In this document: one piece after another, positions 30,165 to 39,844 of the stretch
Layout of the letters: the number at the start of each line of letters is the position of its first letter
Numbering within the stretch: the first letter of the stretch is position 1
Assembly (NCBI RefSeq): GCF_025370935.1
Contig: NC_133494.1
Location: forward strand, 18,284,394-18,348,393
Direction of reading: 5' to 3'
Source: Choristoneura fumiferana
Taxonomy: Eukaryota > Arthropoda > Insecta > Lepidoptera > Tortricidae
DNA: 64,000 nt
Position numbers and translations under genes: made by a program
Notes under the pieces: model-generated
Seen by the model: the letters and a program-made list of their open reading frames with translations, nothing else
Told to the model about the DNA's origin: nothing
The model's database searches: none

Positions 30165-30379
30165 TCCCTACTAATATTATAAATGCGAAAGTAACTCTGT
30201 CTGTCTGTCTGTCTGTCTGTTACGCTTTCACGTCGAAACCACTGAACCGATTTTGATGAAATTTGGTATATAGGTATTTTGAACCCCAAGGATCAACATA
30301 GGATACCTTTTATTTCGGTAGAGGGCGCCACCGCGCGATAACCTGGATCCGCGCAGACAAAGTCGCGGGCATAAGCTAG
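30165..30379 (+). mobile_element. Helitron, complete, 215 bp
   Basis: Starts TCCCTACTAATATTATAAAT at 30165 and ends in the hairpin region GCAGACAAAGTCGCGGGCAT AAGCTAG at 30379, inserted before a T as expected. The body includes (CTGT)n, ACGCTTTCACGTCGAAACCA and CCGATTTTGATGAAATTTGG. It has no coding. Confidence 0.88.
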
Positions 30380-30608
30380 TGCTATATATACCACCCAAAT
30401 GAAAATAGGGGTAACGTGAGTTTCATTGGTAAAATGAAAACACTGACAAATGTATTTTTTTTAAACATAACTTGTCACAAAATGGGTTTATTGATACACA
30501 TCATAACACGATATAAATACTACTCATTTAATTGTATTAAGATAAAAATGCACACTTATTTTTGGTTATATTTTACCGACGAAACTCAAATGGCTCTTAT
30601 TTTGTTTT

Positions 30609-30840
30609 GAACCCCCGACGCAAAAAGAGGGGTGTTATAAGTTTGACTGCTATGTGTGTCTGTCTGTGGCACCGTAGCTTTAAAAAGGGTGGACAGATTT
30701 AAATGCGTTTTTTTATTTGAAAGCAGGTTTTCTAGCACTGGTTCTTAGATATGTTTTATCAAAATCAGGTTAGCCGTTTTTGAGATATTGAACTTTGAAG
30801 TGACAAAGTCGAGGGTTTACCAAACTGTTTGTTGGTTAGG
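30609..30840 (+). repeat. RP2 interspersed repeat
   Basis: AACCCCCGACGCAAAAAGAG GGGTGTTATAAGTTTGACTG...GCACCGTAGCTTTAAAA...TTTTTGAGATATTGAACTTT GAAGTGACAAAGTC. Other copies are at 42923-43085, 43178-43390 and 45165-45485. The class is unknown. Confidence 0.7.
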
Positions 30841-31546
30841 TTATGGTTGGTATATTTGATATCCACTGTGTTACATTTGCACAAAAAAAATAAGTGACAA
30901 CCCATTGACTGACAAGGGAATTCATTATGAAACTTACTGTGAAAACGTTCTACTCCTTTTACAGCGGTCAGGCATCACACATTGTATTATTTATTTTGCC
31001 ATTAGACATTTTCTTGAATAACATTTCCCAATAGTTAGTTAAAGTTCGTCTCAGGTTAAATTTAACTGTTTACCGATAACGCTGTAAGCACCTTTTATAT
31101 CCCTTATAAATCAAAATATTATAAGTAAATACGTAACACGTCGTGATCTTTTATTGAAATAAAATAATATCCTCAATCTGACAGTTTGAAACAATAAAAA
31201 AATTCAACATTAGAAAAATATATAGATCCTATGAAAATTACAATGGTTAGTAAACATTGATTACTAACAGCATGGTTGCTAAATGGAACAATATTTTCAT
31301 AACTACTATCCTTAATCTATATTTAAAGAATATTCAAGATAAACGTTCGTTTTGTTAAACCAACAATGTGCCACATAAAAAATGCCTCAGTTACAAAAAT
31401 CGTTATTTTCGTAAGTTACAAACATCCAGATACATTAAGTAAAACACAATTAGGTAAGTAAAGATAAAAAAGGCCTAAAAATGTAGGCGCTCTAATGAAT
31501 GGACATGAGTTTTACAATACATAATCAGGATGATTTGGTACTTTTA
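30841..31546. other. No recognisable feature
   Basis: Long AT-rich stretch without matches or coding. Confidence 0.45.
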
Positions 31547-31687
31547 GGGCCTGTTACACCACTTGTCGACTAACTTTAAGTGTCAGATAAAAGTAATGCC
31601 GTCTTTGTTTATTCGGACAAAACAAACAGAGACGGCATTACTGATATCCGTCACTTAAAGTTAGCCGACAAGTGGTGAAACAGGCCC
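31547..31687. mobile_element. Palindromic MITE with TTA target duplication
   Basis: Arms of about 60 bp: GGGCCTGTTACACCACTTGT CGACTAACTTTAAGTG... and ...CACTTAAAGTTAGCCGACAA GTGGTGAAACAGGCCC. It is flanked by TTA on both sides (31544-31546, 31688-31690), which fits PIF/Harbinger-type insertion. Non-autonomous; well preserved, so fairly recent. Confidence 0.88.
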
Positions 31688-32465
31688 TTAATATGTAGAA
31701 ATGTAGTGGTATTTTAAATTGTGTTGATTGACACAGGTCTTTGTGTTAATTGGTTTTATGATAAGTCCAGATGTAGCACAGTGTAATCTTAACCTAAACG
31801 AAAAATTCAACAGCCATTTTATAGGTTTTATAAAACCCATCTACCCTAATGCGAGCTAACTACAAAGTTACGTAGTTTTTGGCACATTTGTGGAAAATTT
31901 AAGTAAAAATAAACTTTTCAGGGCTGACAAGATATAGGTACATCGTTGCTATTGGTTTAAAATAAAAGAAAAAAAATGCAGGATAAGACATTATAATATC
32001 TTCATATTTTAGGTGTACAGTATACCTTGGCTTAAATTCCTGTCGTTTAAAACCACGAGGATGCAGCCATTGCTGTGGTTCGAGTTAACTTTGTCAAAGT
32101 CTCCAAGCATAAAATTTTAAAGAGATCCCTTTTTGTTCATTTAAATTTAATTGCGAATCTAAAAATTGGCAAAATTTACTTTGAGAAGACGCTGAAATTT
32201 TTAACATTATTAACAATATAATTTTTGGCAAGATACTTTAAAAACTTCGCTTACTATAATACGATTTCTTTACCATCACTGTTTCGTCTTTCATTTACAA
32301 AATATACAAAAAATACGTTACACAAACGCCTTTTAACTAGTCTTGGTCGAGATGAATTTCAAATTAGTTACCCAAATTTTATTTTACAAACTTTAAAATT
32401 GATATAATTAAAATCTTACATCGATCTAACGGGAGACATTAAAGGGCATTGGGGTTTCACTTGTC
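31688..32465. other. 3' flank of the minus-strand gene, nothing else seen
   Basis: Downstream of the stop codon at 32505. Several TTTATT (AATAAA on the minus strand) motifs occur, so the 3' UTR could extend here. A 60-codon plus-strand frame has no support. Confidence 0.4.
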
Positions 32466-32471
32466 TTTATT
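32466..32471 (-). promoter_or_regulatory. Candidate polyadenylation signal AATAAA
   Basis: The first AATAAA on the minus strand, 33 bases after the TAA stop of the gene ending at 32505. Later candidates exist, so this may not be the one used. Confidence 0.4.
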
Positions 32472-32504
32472 ATACAATTCACATTTATCTAAACTATAAT
32501 TGAT

Positions 32505-32980
32505 TTAATAAGAATTGTTATTAGGGCTGTTATCGCTTGAACTACTGACTAAAATAGTATCCATTGTTTTGTTGGCATCAATAACATTTGAATTAATTTC
32601 ATCTTTGGTATATGAATTGTCCGTGAAATCACTCGCTTCGATATCTACATTATGATTTTCACATTCTACGTTACTTTCACTATCTTGTCCACTATCTAAG
32701 TTTATACAATTATCTTCGACATCTCTAGAGGAAGTATCAGGACTAGAATCTTTTTCTTTTTTATCTGGCAGATCGGGTGGTCGCACAGTAGAGAGAGTAC
32801 TCGTGAGAAATGATGATTGTAGGTGGTACCCGGGTAGTAGTTTTGGTTGCAATGGTAGCATGAGGTCTAGGGCGCCGGTGGTTGCAGGTCTTGGTTGCAG
32901 GGGTGGGGCCGTCATCAAGGGTGGTTGCAATGACGCTAGGGAAATGGCTCCGGCTTGCGTGTTCACGATTGGACTTTCAA
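32505..32980 (-). CDS. Terminal coding exon of an unrecognised gene
   Basis: The minus-strand frame enters through a good acceptor (pyrimidine-rich TTTCTATTGCAG ending at 32981) in phase 1 and stops at TAA (32507-32505), giving about 158 residues. The first half is proline- and leucine-rich (SLQPPLMTAPPLQPRPAT, LMLPLQPKLLPGYH); the second half is acidic and serine-rich (KKEKDSSPDTSSRDVEDN, DSGQDSESNVECENH, SSSSDNSPNNNSY). Such low-complexity, probably disordered tails are common in nuclear regulatory proteins, but I see no domain and name no function. GC content and codon pattern stand out from the flanking AT-rich DNA. The upstream exon is at 34017-34124. The ATG at 33005-33003 lies inside the intron and is not taken as a start. 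Confidence 0.72.
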
Positions 32981-33426
32981 CTGCAATAGAAACTTGTGTC
33001 AGCATTCGATATTTTAAAGGGGAGATAATCTACCACACAGGATGTTAAGTTTAAAGAAACAAAGCAAGTCACACTTTGCGGCCATTTTTACATGCTTTAT
33101 TTTGAATATTCATGGGTTTACTTAAGTTAGGTATTTTATAAATCTTGAGTGGTGGATTAATATGTGTCCATTTTGAATATATAAAGATGTGCCAGGTGCA
33201 TTCAATATAAGGTTAAATTTGTCACCAGGAAGAAGTTATACTGTTTTCAATCAAATAATAGCTAATTTATTATTCGTTGCTGTATCGTTAATAGGAGTGT
33301 CAACTTTAAATTAGTTTGCCCTATTTACGCCAGCTTAAAGTTTTTTTGGTCTGAATTATTTACATCGTTTTCAACTAAATGGTTGTTAACTTTTTGTAAC
33401 TCCTTGGATGTTCAAAATGTTACTTT

Positions 33427-33890
33427 CGGCGGCCGATCGTAACATCCGCCAGATCACGAAATTCCTAGGCATATCATGAAATGGCGCCATTTCATGATAT
33501 GCCTAAAAGTTGGCCAGGCATATCACGATGTGCCTGAGAAACAATACGGCAGATCGATTAGAGCAACGCATTCGTCGATATTCCTAGCTCTATTCCGGGC
33601 ACATCGTGATATGCCGAAAAAAAAAGAAAAATTTAGGTATGACGAGCGAAGCGAGGTGTGGTTAGTATTAATTGTGACCACAACGCACGAGCCGAGCGAG
33701 CGAAGCGAGCGTGCCGCGGTAGCGTCCGGCGAAGTGCCAGAGCCGATATGGCGGCGTTTCATGATATGCCTAGGAATTTCATGATTTGTGTAAAGGTCAC
33801 TAGGTAAATCGTTAAACGTTGAGTTTTGAATGATATGGCGGATGTCCCTTAGCCAATTCGTGATTTGGCGGATTTTACGATCGGCCGCTG
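33427..33890. mobile_element. TIR element in the gene's last intron
   Basis: CGGCGGCCGATCGTAACATC CGCCAGATCACGAA at the left is answered by TTCGTGATTTGGCGGATTTT ACGATCGGCCGCTG at the right. Inside is a perfect 40-bp palindrome (33466-33505; centre ATGGCGCCAT) and several more copies of CATGATATGCC in both orientations, plus a GAGCGAAGCGAGCG stretch. It is not coding; the 123- and 102-codon frames on its two strands are products of its symmetry. Confidence 0.82.
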
Positions 33891-34016
33891 ACATTACTAA
33901 ACATTACATCAGCTATTATTTGTAATTATAACGCTATAGGAAGACTATAGTAGGACGGTTTTGCCTCTTATCAGGAGTGGGAGGTGGCTGTATGATCAGG
34001 ATGGTGGGTTGTTTAC

Positions 34017-34124
34017 CAATTGGTGCCCTCGCTTGAAGAGGCTGCATCGATGCTGTTGACGGTCGAGTCAGGATGTTCGGTGGACCCTGGAGGGCCAGGC
34101 CGATCATATTCATACCGTTAACCC
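34017..34124 (-). CDS. Internal coding exon of the same gene
   Basis: The acceptor ACTTTATTTTATCACAG ends at 34125; the exon begins in phase 1, which fits the phase-1 donor of the exon at 34769. The peptide VNGMNMIGLALQGPPN continues to LQARAPI. The best donor by consensus is ATTG|GTAAAC (34017|34016), phase 1, matching the entry phase of 32980. A second phase-1 donor (AACC|GTCCTA at 33957) would add KQPTILIIQPPPTPDKRQN; it is weak by consensus, but the extra peptide looks protein-like. A third possibility is read-through to the TAG near 33946 as an alternative terminal exon. No domain is recognised. Confidence 0.65.
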
Positions 34125-34768
34125 CTGTGATAAAATAAAGTACAAATAAATGATTTATTTTGGTCAAACATTATAAACAACAAATGTGTCGGGCCATAAA
34201 CTAGACTAAGTCTGTATCAGAGCCTCTTTAGACCCATGTAAATTTCAATAAATAGTATTTTTAAACTTAAAGACAATCCGCAAAAGTTGATATTTGCTTT
34301 GAAGTATATTCTAAATTTAGGACGATTAGCCTTACCTACGAGATTAGGCGTTGGTGAGTGGGATAAAAAATAATAAAAAGCAGAGAACATAAATTTAAAA
34401 GTCGTGTAAACACTGAGTTTGTAACGTTGATAAACACAAGGCCAATTATTACTAATGAAATTAGAGTTGCAGGCAATGTAATATTTTTATTCTAGGTCAC
34501 GATATAATACCTATTTGAGCCTTAAATAAATGTCCTCATTCGAGAACATAAAGAAACCAGCCGAATATCCACGTAAGCCCATAATTTTTAGTAACGCGTG
34601 TTACTTAATAAAAGAAACGAAAAGCGATCGTTTCTTAGAAATTATACGGCTCGCAAGTATTTCATGAATACCTAATGCTTTCAGTTGATTGCCCTGCAGG
34701 TGGCGCCATCCATCGAAAGTCACATGTAACTACTAAGCGCCATCTGTTATTTCTAGTGTGTAACTAAC

Positions 34769-34972
34769 CGAACTTGTTCCCTCCAGGTGGTATGTCTTTC
34801 AGAACGACGGGGTGTTTAACTGCGTTAACCCGCCGATTGGAGGCGGTGACGTCGCGTTTTCTTCTTGGTTGCTCCACCGGCAAAACGCGGCGGCGCTTCT
34901 TAGGAAGTTTTGACCGCGCCTGTGGATAGAGGGCACTGTTGTCAATTTTGTGGTTTAATGACAGCGTTGGTA
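34769..34972 (-). CDS. Internal coding exon of the same gene, basic region
   Basis: The frame reads VPTLSLNHKIDNSALYPQAR, then a strongly basic run (KLPKKRRRVLPVEQPRRKRD) that could be a nuclear localisation signal, then NRRVNAVKHPVVLKDIPPGG NKF. It leaves through a good donor, TTCG|GTTAGT (34769|34768), in phase 1. The acceptor is uncertain: TTGTGATTTTAG before 34972 (phase 1) or CCCTCTATCCACAG before 34919 (phase 0). I prefer 34972, since all three exons would then be phase 1-1. The gene's earlier exons must lie upstream, at higher coordinates; I could not identify them, and they may be beyond large introns or outside the window. Confidence 0.68.
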
Positions 34973-34982
34973 CTAAAATCAC

Positions 34983-35358
34983 AAAGACTGCGCCGCTCAG
35001 TGTGAGCTACAAGTACTACTGACATGAGTGAGAACTATTTGAAACAAAGTAAACTTTTTACTAGACTACATAAAAAAGAGAGAGTTTTATGTTTAGGGTT
35101 CATGTAAGTATCTAATGTGAATTACTTCATTGCACCATAAGTTGCGAACGACGCAACTAATTTTAATAATTAGGGCACCATTCAATTATTAGCGATTGTT
35201 ATCAGCGATTTCATATAAAATATAAGGTAACTCGGCGGCAATCGACTTATAGTGCTGCCAGGCTACTACTACACATTTCCTTAATTATAAACCAGTGTGG
35301 CCAACACAGGAAGTGTAAAATTGTGTTTTATTTTTATGTATTTATGAAAATCTGTTCG
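34983..35358. other. Probable intron, nothing recognised
   Basis: Upstream of the last identified exon on the minus strand; no exon-like frame is seen. Confidence 0.35.
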
Positions 35359-35628
35359 TCAAAAAAAAACCTTGATGAACGGGTCTACAGCAAAATATTG
35401 AGAAGCCAAATTGCAAACGACGCAAAACAAATTTCCGTTCAATTCGATGACGAAAAACCGTGTATCAATTTGAGCGAATCCTCCCCTGTGCAGTAAAAAC
35501 TCTAGTGCACATCCTATGCGGCGATTACCGGGTGCATATAAACCATATACTTTGTATTGAGAACATAGGTTTCTATCAAGTTTGTAGCAATGCTGGTCTT
35601 TCCGAAAGCGCTGGTAGTAAAGGCACAA
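35359..35628 (-). other. Open frame of uncertain status
   Basis: An 89-codon minus-strand frame contains RIGCALEFLLHRGGFAQIDT and ELNGNLFCVVCNLASQYF, which looks more protein-like than most frames here. It starts inside repeat-E sequence and ends in an A/T run without a good donor (CATCAAG|GTTTTT is possible). It could be an exon of the neighbouring gene or a transposon remnant. I recognise no family. Confidence 0.25.
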
Positions 35629-35680
35629 TGTAAAAGAGCATGTTGCGGTCTACTTACAGAATTTAAACGTTTTTATTTGG
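35588..35680 (+). mobile_element. Repeat-E fragment
   Basis: AATGCTGGTCTTTCCGAAAG CGCTGGTAGTAAAGGCACAA TGTAAAAGAG; diverged and lacking both ends of the 16083 copy. Confidence 0.65.
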
Positions 35681-35754
35681 AGCGTTTTTTTTTTTCAGCA
35701 CTATTACACTATGTGTTAAACAGACCTTTGTTATCGTCGTTTATTTTCGACTTA

Positions 35755-35985
35755 TCGATTTCGCTTTTTCTTTGATTAAACGATCTCTCATATCTATTTT
35801 GTTAGTGGCACGATCTCTATACTTCTTTAGTCGAACGATCTCTATACTTCTTTATTCGAACGATCTCTATACTTCTTTAGTCGAACGATCTTTTTACTTT
35901 TTTTTGTCAAACGATCTCTCAACTGTTTTTTACTAAACAATTTTTCTACGTCTTTGACCGAACGATTTCTCTATTTCTCAAGTTA
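35755..35985 (+). repeat. Pyrimidine-rich 25-bp minisatellite
   Basis: About nine units of CGATCTCTATACTTCTTTAG TCGAA. Units at 35811, 35836 and 35861 are almost identical; outer units (35781, and those after 35886) are diverged and vary by 1-5 bp. The plus strand is nearly free of G outside the CGA motif. Confidence 0.85.
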
Positions 35986-36345
35986 TTTATGAGTTAGGCC
36001 AAGTTAAAATAAATTTACTTTTATCTCTCCTGCATTGTCGATTTAAATTCTAGTCAGAAAGATCATCATTCGACCAATCATTTCATAAGGAAAAAAAATA
36101 CCATTCGATACCTACATACATTATGGGTATATAATAATATAGGTACCCGTTTAGGACGTCACATTGTAAGTTTGCTACATTTTGATACTCAGAAGACTAG
36201 TTGCTAGTTATTATTAGTTGGAAAGCATGATTTTCGGTTGTTAAGTGAGCATATTTTTGTATTTTCACATTAAAATCAGTGATCGTGAATACCAAAATTT
36301 AAGTTTCTAGAGCAATACACAGAGCCCGGAATTTTCGCGGCATTT

Positions 36346-36703
36346 TTGATCTGTCATAGTGACTTCGCACGTATCGACTTCCGATATTCAATATCGATAT
36401 ATCGATACACAACATATTTTAAAATATTAAAAGTAGGTCACCAAAAGACGGTTTTACCGTTAAAGAGCGATCTCTTCCAATTAACTATCGAGTAGTCGAA
36501 GATGTGAAATAGACATAAGTAAATACGCATTATGCAATGAAAACAATGAATAGTTAACAATTTCTAATTTAATAATTTAATTTCACATTCAAAGTCTGTT
36601 GTAGTGCTAATAAGTGTTCCATTATTATTATTTTACGATAATATCATTATCGATATCATTTAGTCTTTAAATGAGAAGTCACTATGACAGATCAAGAATG
36701 CTA
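36346..36703. mobile_element. TIR element, 358 bp (GATCTGTCATAGTGACTTC)
   Basis: TTGATCTGTCATAGTGACTT CGCA at the left is answered by GAAGTCACTATGACAGATCA A at the right. The interior holds a LINE-tail fragment (AAGAGCGATCTCTTCCA) and TATCGATATATCGATA palindromes. No coding. Confidence 0.75.
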
Positions 36704-37474
36704 AAACAGGCAGACAGATAAAAACTTAAACTTCCTCCTTGCTAGTGCACACACCCGTCTTATAAATGTATTATTTAAGTTCCTAAAAATTAACAAATTA
36801 TATCTTTAGGTAGTATCATAATTTTATGTTTGTGTTGTTTATTTTAGGATCTCATCCGAGTACCGAGCACTGAAGCTACAGTACAACGGCCAACCGATAG
36901 AGTCTTTTCCAACGTCGACATTGACGGAATCATCGATAGAATCGATGGAGCTATCTTTTTTTTTATTGGATTTAATTGAACCCCCACTGTGATAGAATCT
37001 ACCTAAATACCTGTCGGCCTGTATGGTTAGCGTGGACCTGATTAGGCTAGTGACGTGGGTGCAGGTATTTTCTTCCTGTTAGCGGAAGCTGAATAAAATA
37101 ACAGCGGGTACGAGAATGTGTCAGCATTTTGCAAGAAATTTTTGAGTATTCTCGCTCTGAATATAGACGATGTATGATACAGTTTTCGTTGCTTAAGTTT
37201 CAACCGATATACAGGTATGAACTAAGGATATCTTACCAATTGAATTTATTGTACTAATATAATAACGAGTAGATCTTTCTCTTGTTCTTGGAGTGGATTC
37301 ACAAAGATAACGCCGTGTATATTATGCTATGCATAAAAATAGAATTGTTTTTGGAAAAAATTACACATCCAGATTAATTTAAGTTTTTTTTTCACATTAC
37401 GTTAAATTCAGTATGCAGTGGTAGGATAGATGAAAATAAATAAATTTAGATGGAATTTAGTATGGAGATATTTG
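36704..37474. other. No recognisable feature
   Basis: Unclassified sequence upstream of a Helitron end. Confidence 0.4.
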
Positions 37475-37583
37475 GAGACCCTGAGAAGGGCATAATGATA
37501 ATTTTTATCCCGGATAATTGGATGATTCCCACGGGATAGCGACAAACTAATTCTTCGCAGCCGAAGTTGCGAGCGACAGCTAG
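37475..37583 (+). mobile_element. Helitron 3' end
   Basis: ATTTTTATCCCGGATAATTG...TTCTTCGCAGCCGAAGTTGC GAGCGACAGCTAG, hairpin plus CTAG at 37580-37583. The 5' end is lost. Confidence 0.7.
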
Positions 37584-37617
37584 TGTATAATATAAATGGC
37601 TTTATATATTCATAGGT

Positions 37618-37913
37618 TCATCCCAGCCTATACACGTCCCACTGCTGGGCACAGGCCTCCTCTCAGAACAAGAGGGCTTGGGCCATAGTTCCCATGCGGC
37701 AGTGCGGAATGGGAACTTCACACACACCATTGAATTGCTTCGCAGGTTTGTGCAGGTTTCCTCACGATGTTTTCCTTCACCGCAAAGCTCGTGGTAAATT
37801 TCAAATGTAATTCCGAATATGAATTTCGAAAAACTCAGAGGTGCGAGCCGGGGTTTGAACCCACGACCCTCTGCTTGAGAGGCGATGGGTCAAACCACTA
37901 GGCCACCACGGCT
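37618..37913 (-). mobile_element. SINE-C, best preserved copy
   Basis: Full order from CATCCCAGCCTATACACGTC to AGGCCACCACGGCT, with minus-strand A box GGCCTAGTGGTTTGACC intact and the B box changed by one base (GGTTCAAACCC). Confidence 0.9.
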
Positions 37914-37919
37914 TTATAT

Positions 37920-38050
37920 ATTAATTGCAAATAATTTATTGAATCAGTCGTTACTTTCCATACCAATGAACTAAAACATTGCCAAAGTAATTAATACCAA
38001 AGTAGTTCGTTCAGTTAATTTTTATATTGCAACAAAATTTTCAACCGCGT
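37920..38050. mobile_element. FB3 end fragment
   Basis: ATAATTTATTGAATCAGTCG TTACTTTCCATACCAATGAA CTAAAACATTGCCAAAGTAA resembles the outer part of FB3 (compare 40095-40140 and 46060-46165). Confidence 0.5.
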
Positions 38051-38249
38051 TAACTTTTGTTACCATATAAAAGATAATATTTCGCGTGGCGTAATAAAAA
38101 CAAAAGACAGACAGTTTCACAGGGTGGCGAATTATGTCCGGAGAATGACAAAGTGCCGGGATAAATATTTAATAGGAAAACACGTCAGGTCACTTTCTTT
38201 GGGGGAGAAGAGACAACATAATATTATGTTACGTTTCTCATATTTTTAG

Positions 38250-38832
38250 GGTTCCGGAGCCAAAACGGCAAAAACGGAACCCTTATAGTTTCGCCATGTC
38301 TGTCTGTCTGTCTGTCCGTCCGTCCGCGGCTTTGCTCAGGGAGGTAATTTTGCGCGAATATGTATGTCAACTATGCCGACAAAATGGTACAATAAAAATA
38401 AAAAAAAATGTTTTTAGTATACCTCCCATAGACGTAAAGTGGGGGTGATTTTTTTTTCCTCATCCAACCTTGTAGTATGGGGAATCGTTGAATAGGTCTT
38501 TTAAAATCATTAGGGGGTTGCTAAAACGATTTTTCTATTCAGTGATTTGTTTGCAAAATATTCAACTTTAAAGTGCAAATTTTCATTAAAATCGAGCGTC
38601 TCCCCCTCTAAAATCTAAACCGGTGGGTGGAAAATTTTGAAAAAATTAAGAATGGTAGTAAATATATCAAACTTTCAAGGAAAACTATAACGGCTAAGTT
38701 TGCTTGAGAATTATTAGTAGTTTAAGAGTAAATAGCAGCCTAAAGTATAAAATAATATACCTAAACTTGTAAGATTCCGTATAAATAAAATACGAAATCC
38801 TTAGAAAAATATTACTTTTTTTTTCGTAATGG
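38250..38832 (-). repeat. RP1 interspersed repeat, long minus copy
   Basis: Landmarks in reverse order to 4978-5615: GGGTTCCGGAGCC, CCATGTCTGTCTGTCTGTCT GTCCGTCC, TTGCTAAAACGATTTTTCTA, AAAACCGGTGGGTGG-like CTAAACCGGTGGGTGG, CGTAATGGCTACGGAACCCT. Confidence 0.75.
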
Positions 38833-39030
38833 CTACGGAACCCTATTTTGGAAATTTAGAAACTTTTTTGTTTGCGGCTGTTGACACATGATTACCTTGG
38901 TCTTAGACGAAGATTTAACTTTATGCCTTAGAGCATAACAAGTAATTTTACGTCGCCTAGATCCAGCATAAACACAAACTTTACGAGCGTGAGAAGTGAA
39001 AAAGAATTTTGTCCGCTTGTTGTGTGCCAT
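38833..39030 (-). other. Short basic open frame, doubtful gene
   Basis: A 65-codon minus-strand frame starts MAHNKRTKFFFTSHARKVCV and is rich in K and R (AGSRRRKITCYALRHKVKSS). The ATG context (ACTGTAAAATGGC) and the ATTTGCAT octamer about 75 bp upstream would suit a small expressed gene. Against this, the end runs into RP1 sequence (NRVP from GGGTTCCG), and pieces of the 3' half recur at 27206-27257 and 57204-57240, so it is probably repeat-derived. It matches no family I know. Confidence 0.3.
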
Positions 39031-39269
39031 TTTACAGTTAATAAGATTTACTGTATTTCAGAGCCGGGAAATGTATGCAAATCTCATACGGACGTGATGG
39101 GCGTTGACTCGCCTTTTTAACCCACCCACTGAATTTTATTGAAAAACCGAGGAACTAAATTTAGCCTCTCCATATACAGTATCCTACTAATATATATTTT
39201 TTTCACTTAGTTCTAATTGGTCCTTCACTGTGTTTTTTTCTTTGTTTATGATGACTTTGAATCAATGTT

Positions 39270-39313
<44 letters not shown>

Positions 39314-39395
39314 TCACGCCTGTATTCCCAAATAGGGTAGGCAGAGCACACGAAACGTTACCGCTTCGGAGCCACTTATAGCAATTTATTATTTA
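39270..39395 (-). repeat. (AC)n microsatellite plus repeat of the 12050 family
   Basis: 39271-39309 is an (AC)n tract. It leads directly into AACATCACGCCTGTATTCCC...CGAAACGTTACCGCTTCGGA GCCACTTATAGCAATTT, the reverse of 12050-12145. Confidence 0.85.
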
Positions 39396-39481
39396 TTTTA
39401 TTTTTTATTTTAGCTATATAAGAACTTAATAAATTAAATAAAAACAGGTTTTTTTAATTATTTAAATGACTATTTATTAAA

Positions 39482-39640
39482 TGATATTGACCCGGATAAC
39501 TCGCGTCTTAAAGGGTTACGGATTTGCCGGAAACAAGTCGAATGTTCCTTAGTAGCCCTTCTTCTTAGGATGCGTATTATCGAGTTAAGGTAAAAGTCCG
39601 AGTGTTCGACACGCTAATGCCCAATAGATGACACCTTACT
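39482..39640. mobile_element. FB1-like foldback element, rearranged
   Basis: GACCCGGATAACTCGCGTCT TAAAGGGTTACGGATTTGCC GGAAACAAGTCGAA keeps the FB1 arm and core (GGTTACGGATTTGCC then GGAAAC-AA-GTCGA) but the right arm does not match. Confidence 0.55.
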
Positions 39641-39844
39641 GTCAATGAACTAAAATAATTTCTTTGCTCACCCGCGACCTTAATGTCATTTTTATTGCTA
39701 CTGACATAAAATTAAAAATGACAACTATTGGGGCAGTGACGAACACTCTTACGTTTACCTTATCGAGTTTTAGCCAGAGCAAACTTCAATCGCCTGGGTA
39801 AAGTAAGTACTTACTTACTATTTTAAATATTTCTTTATTAACCA

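Noticed and set aside
33476..33894. Open frames of 102 and 123 codons on opposite strands
   Set aside because: They overlap the palindromic TIR element in the intron and reflect its symmetry.
36390..36420. TATCGATATATCGATA as a possible regulatory palindrome
   Set aside because: It lies inside the TIR element 36346-36703 and is most simply part of it.
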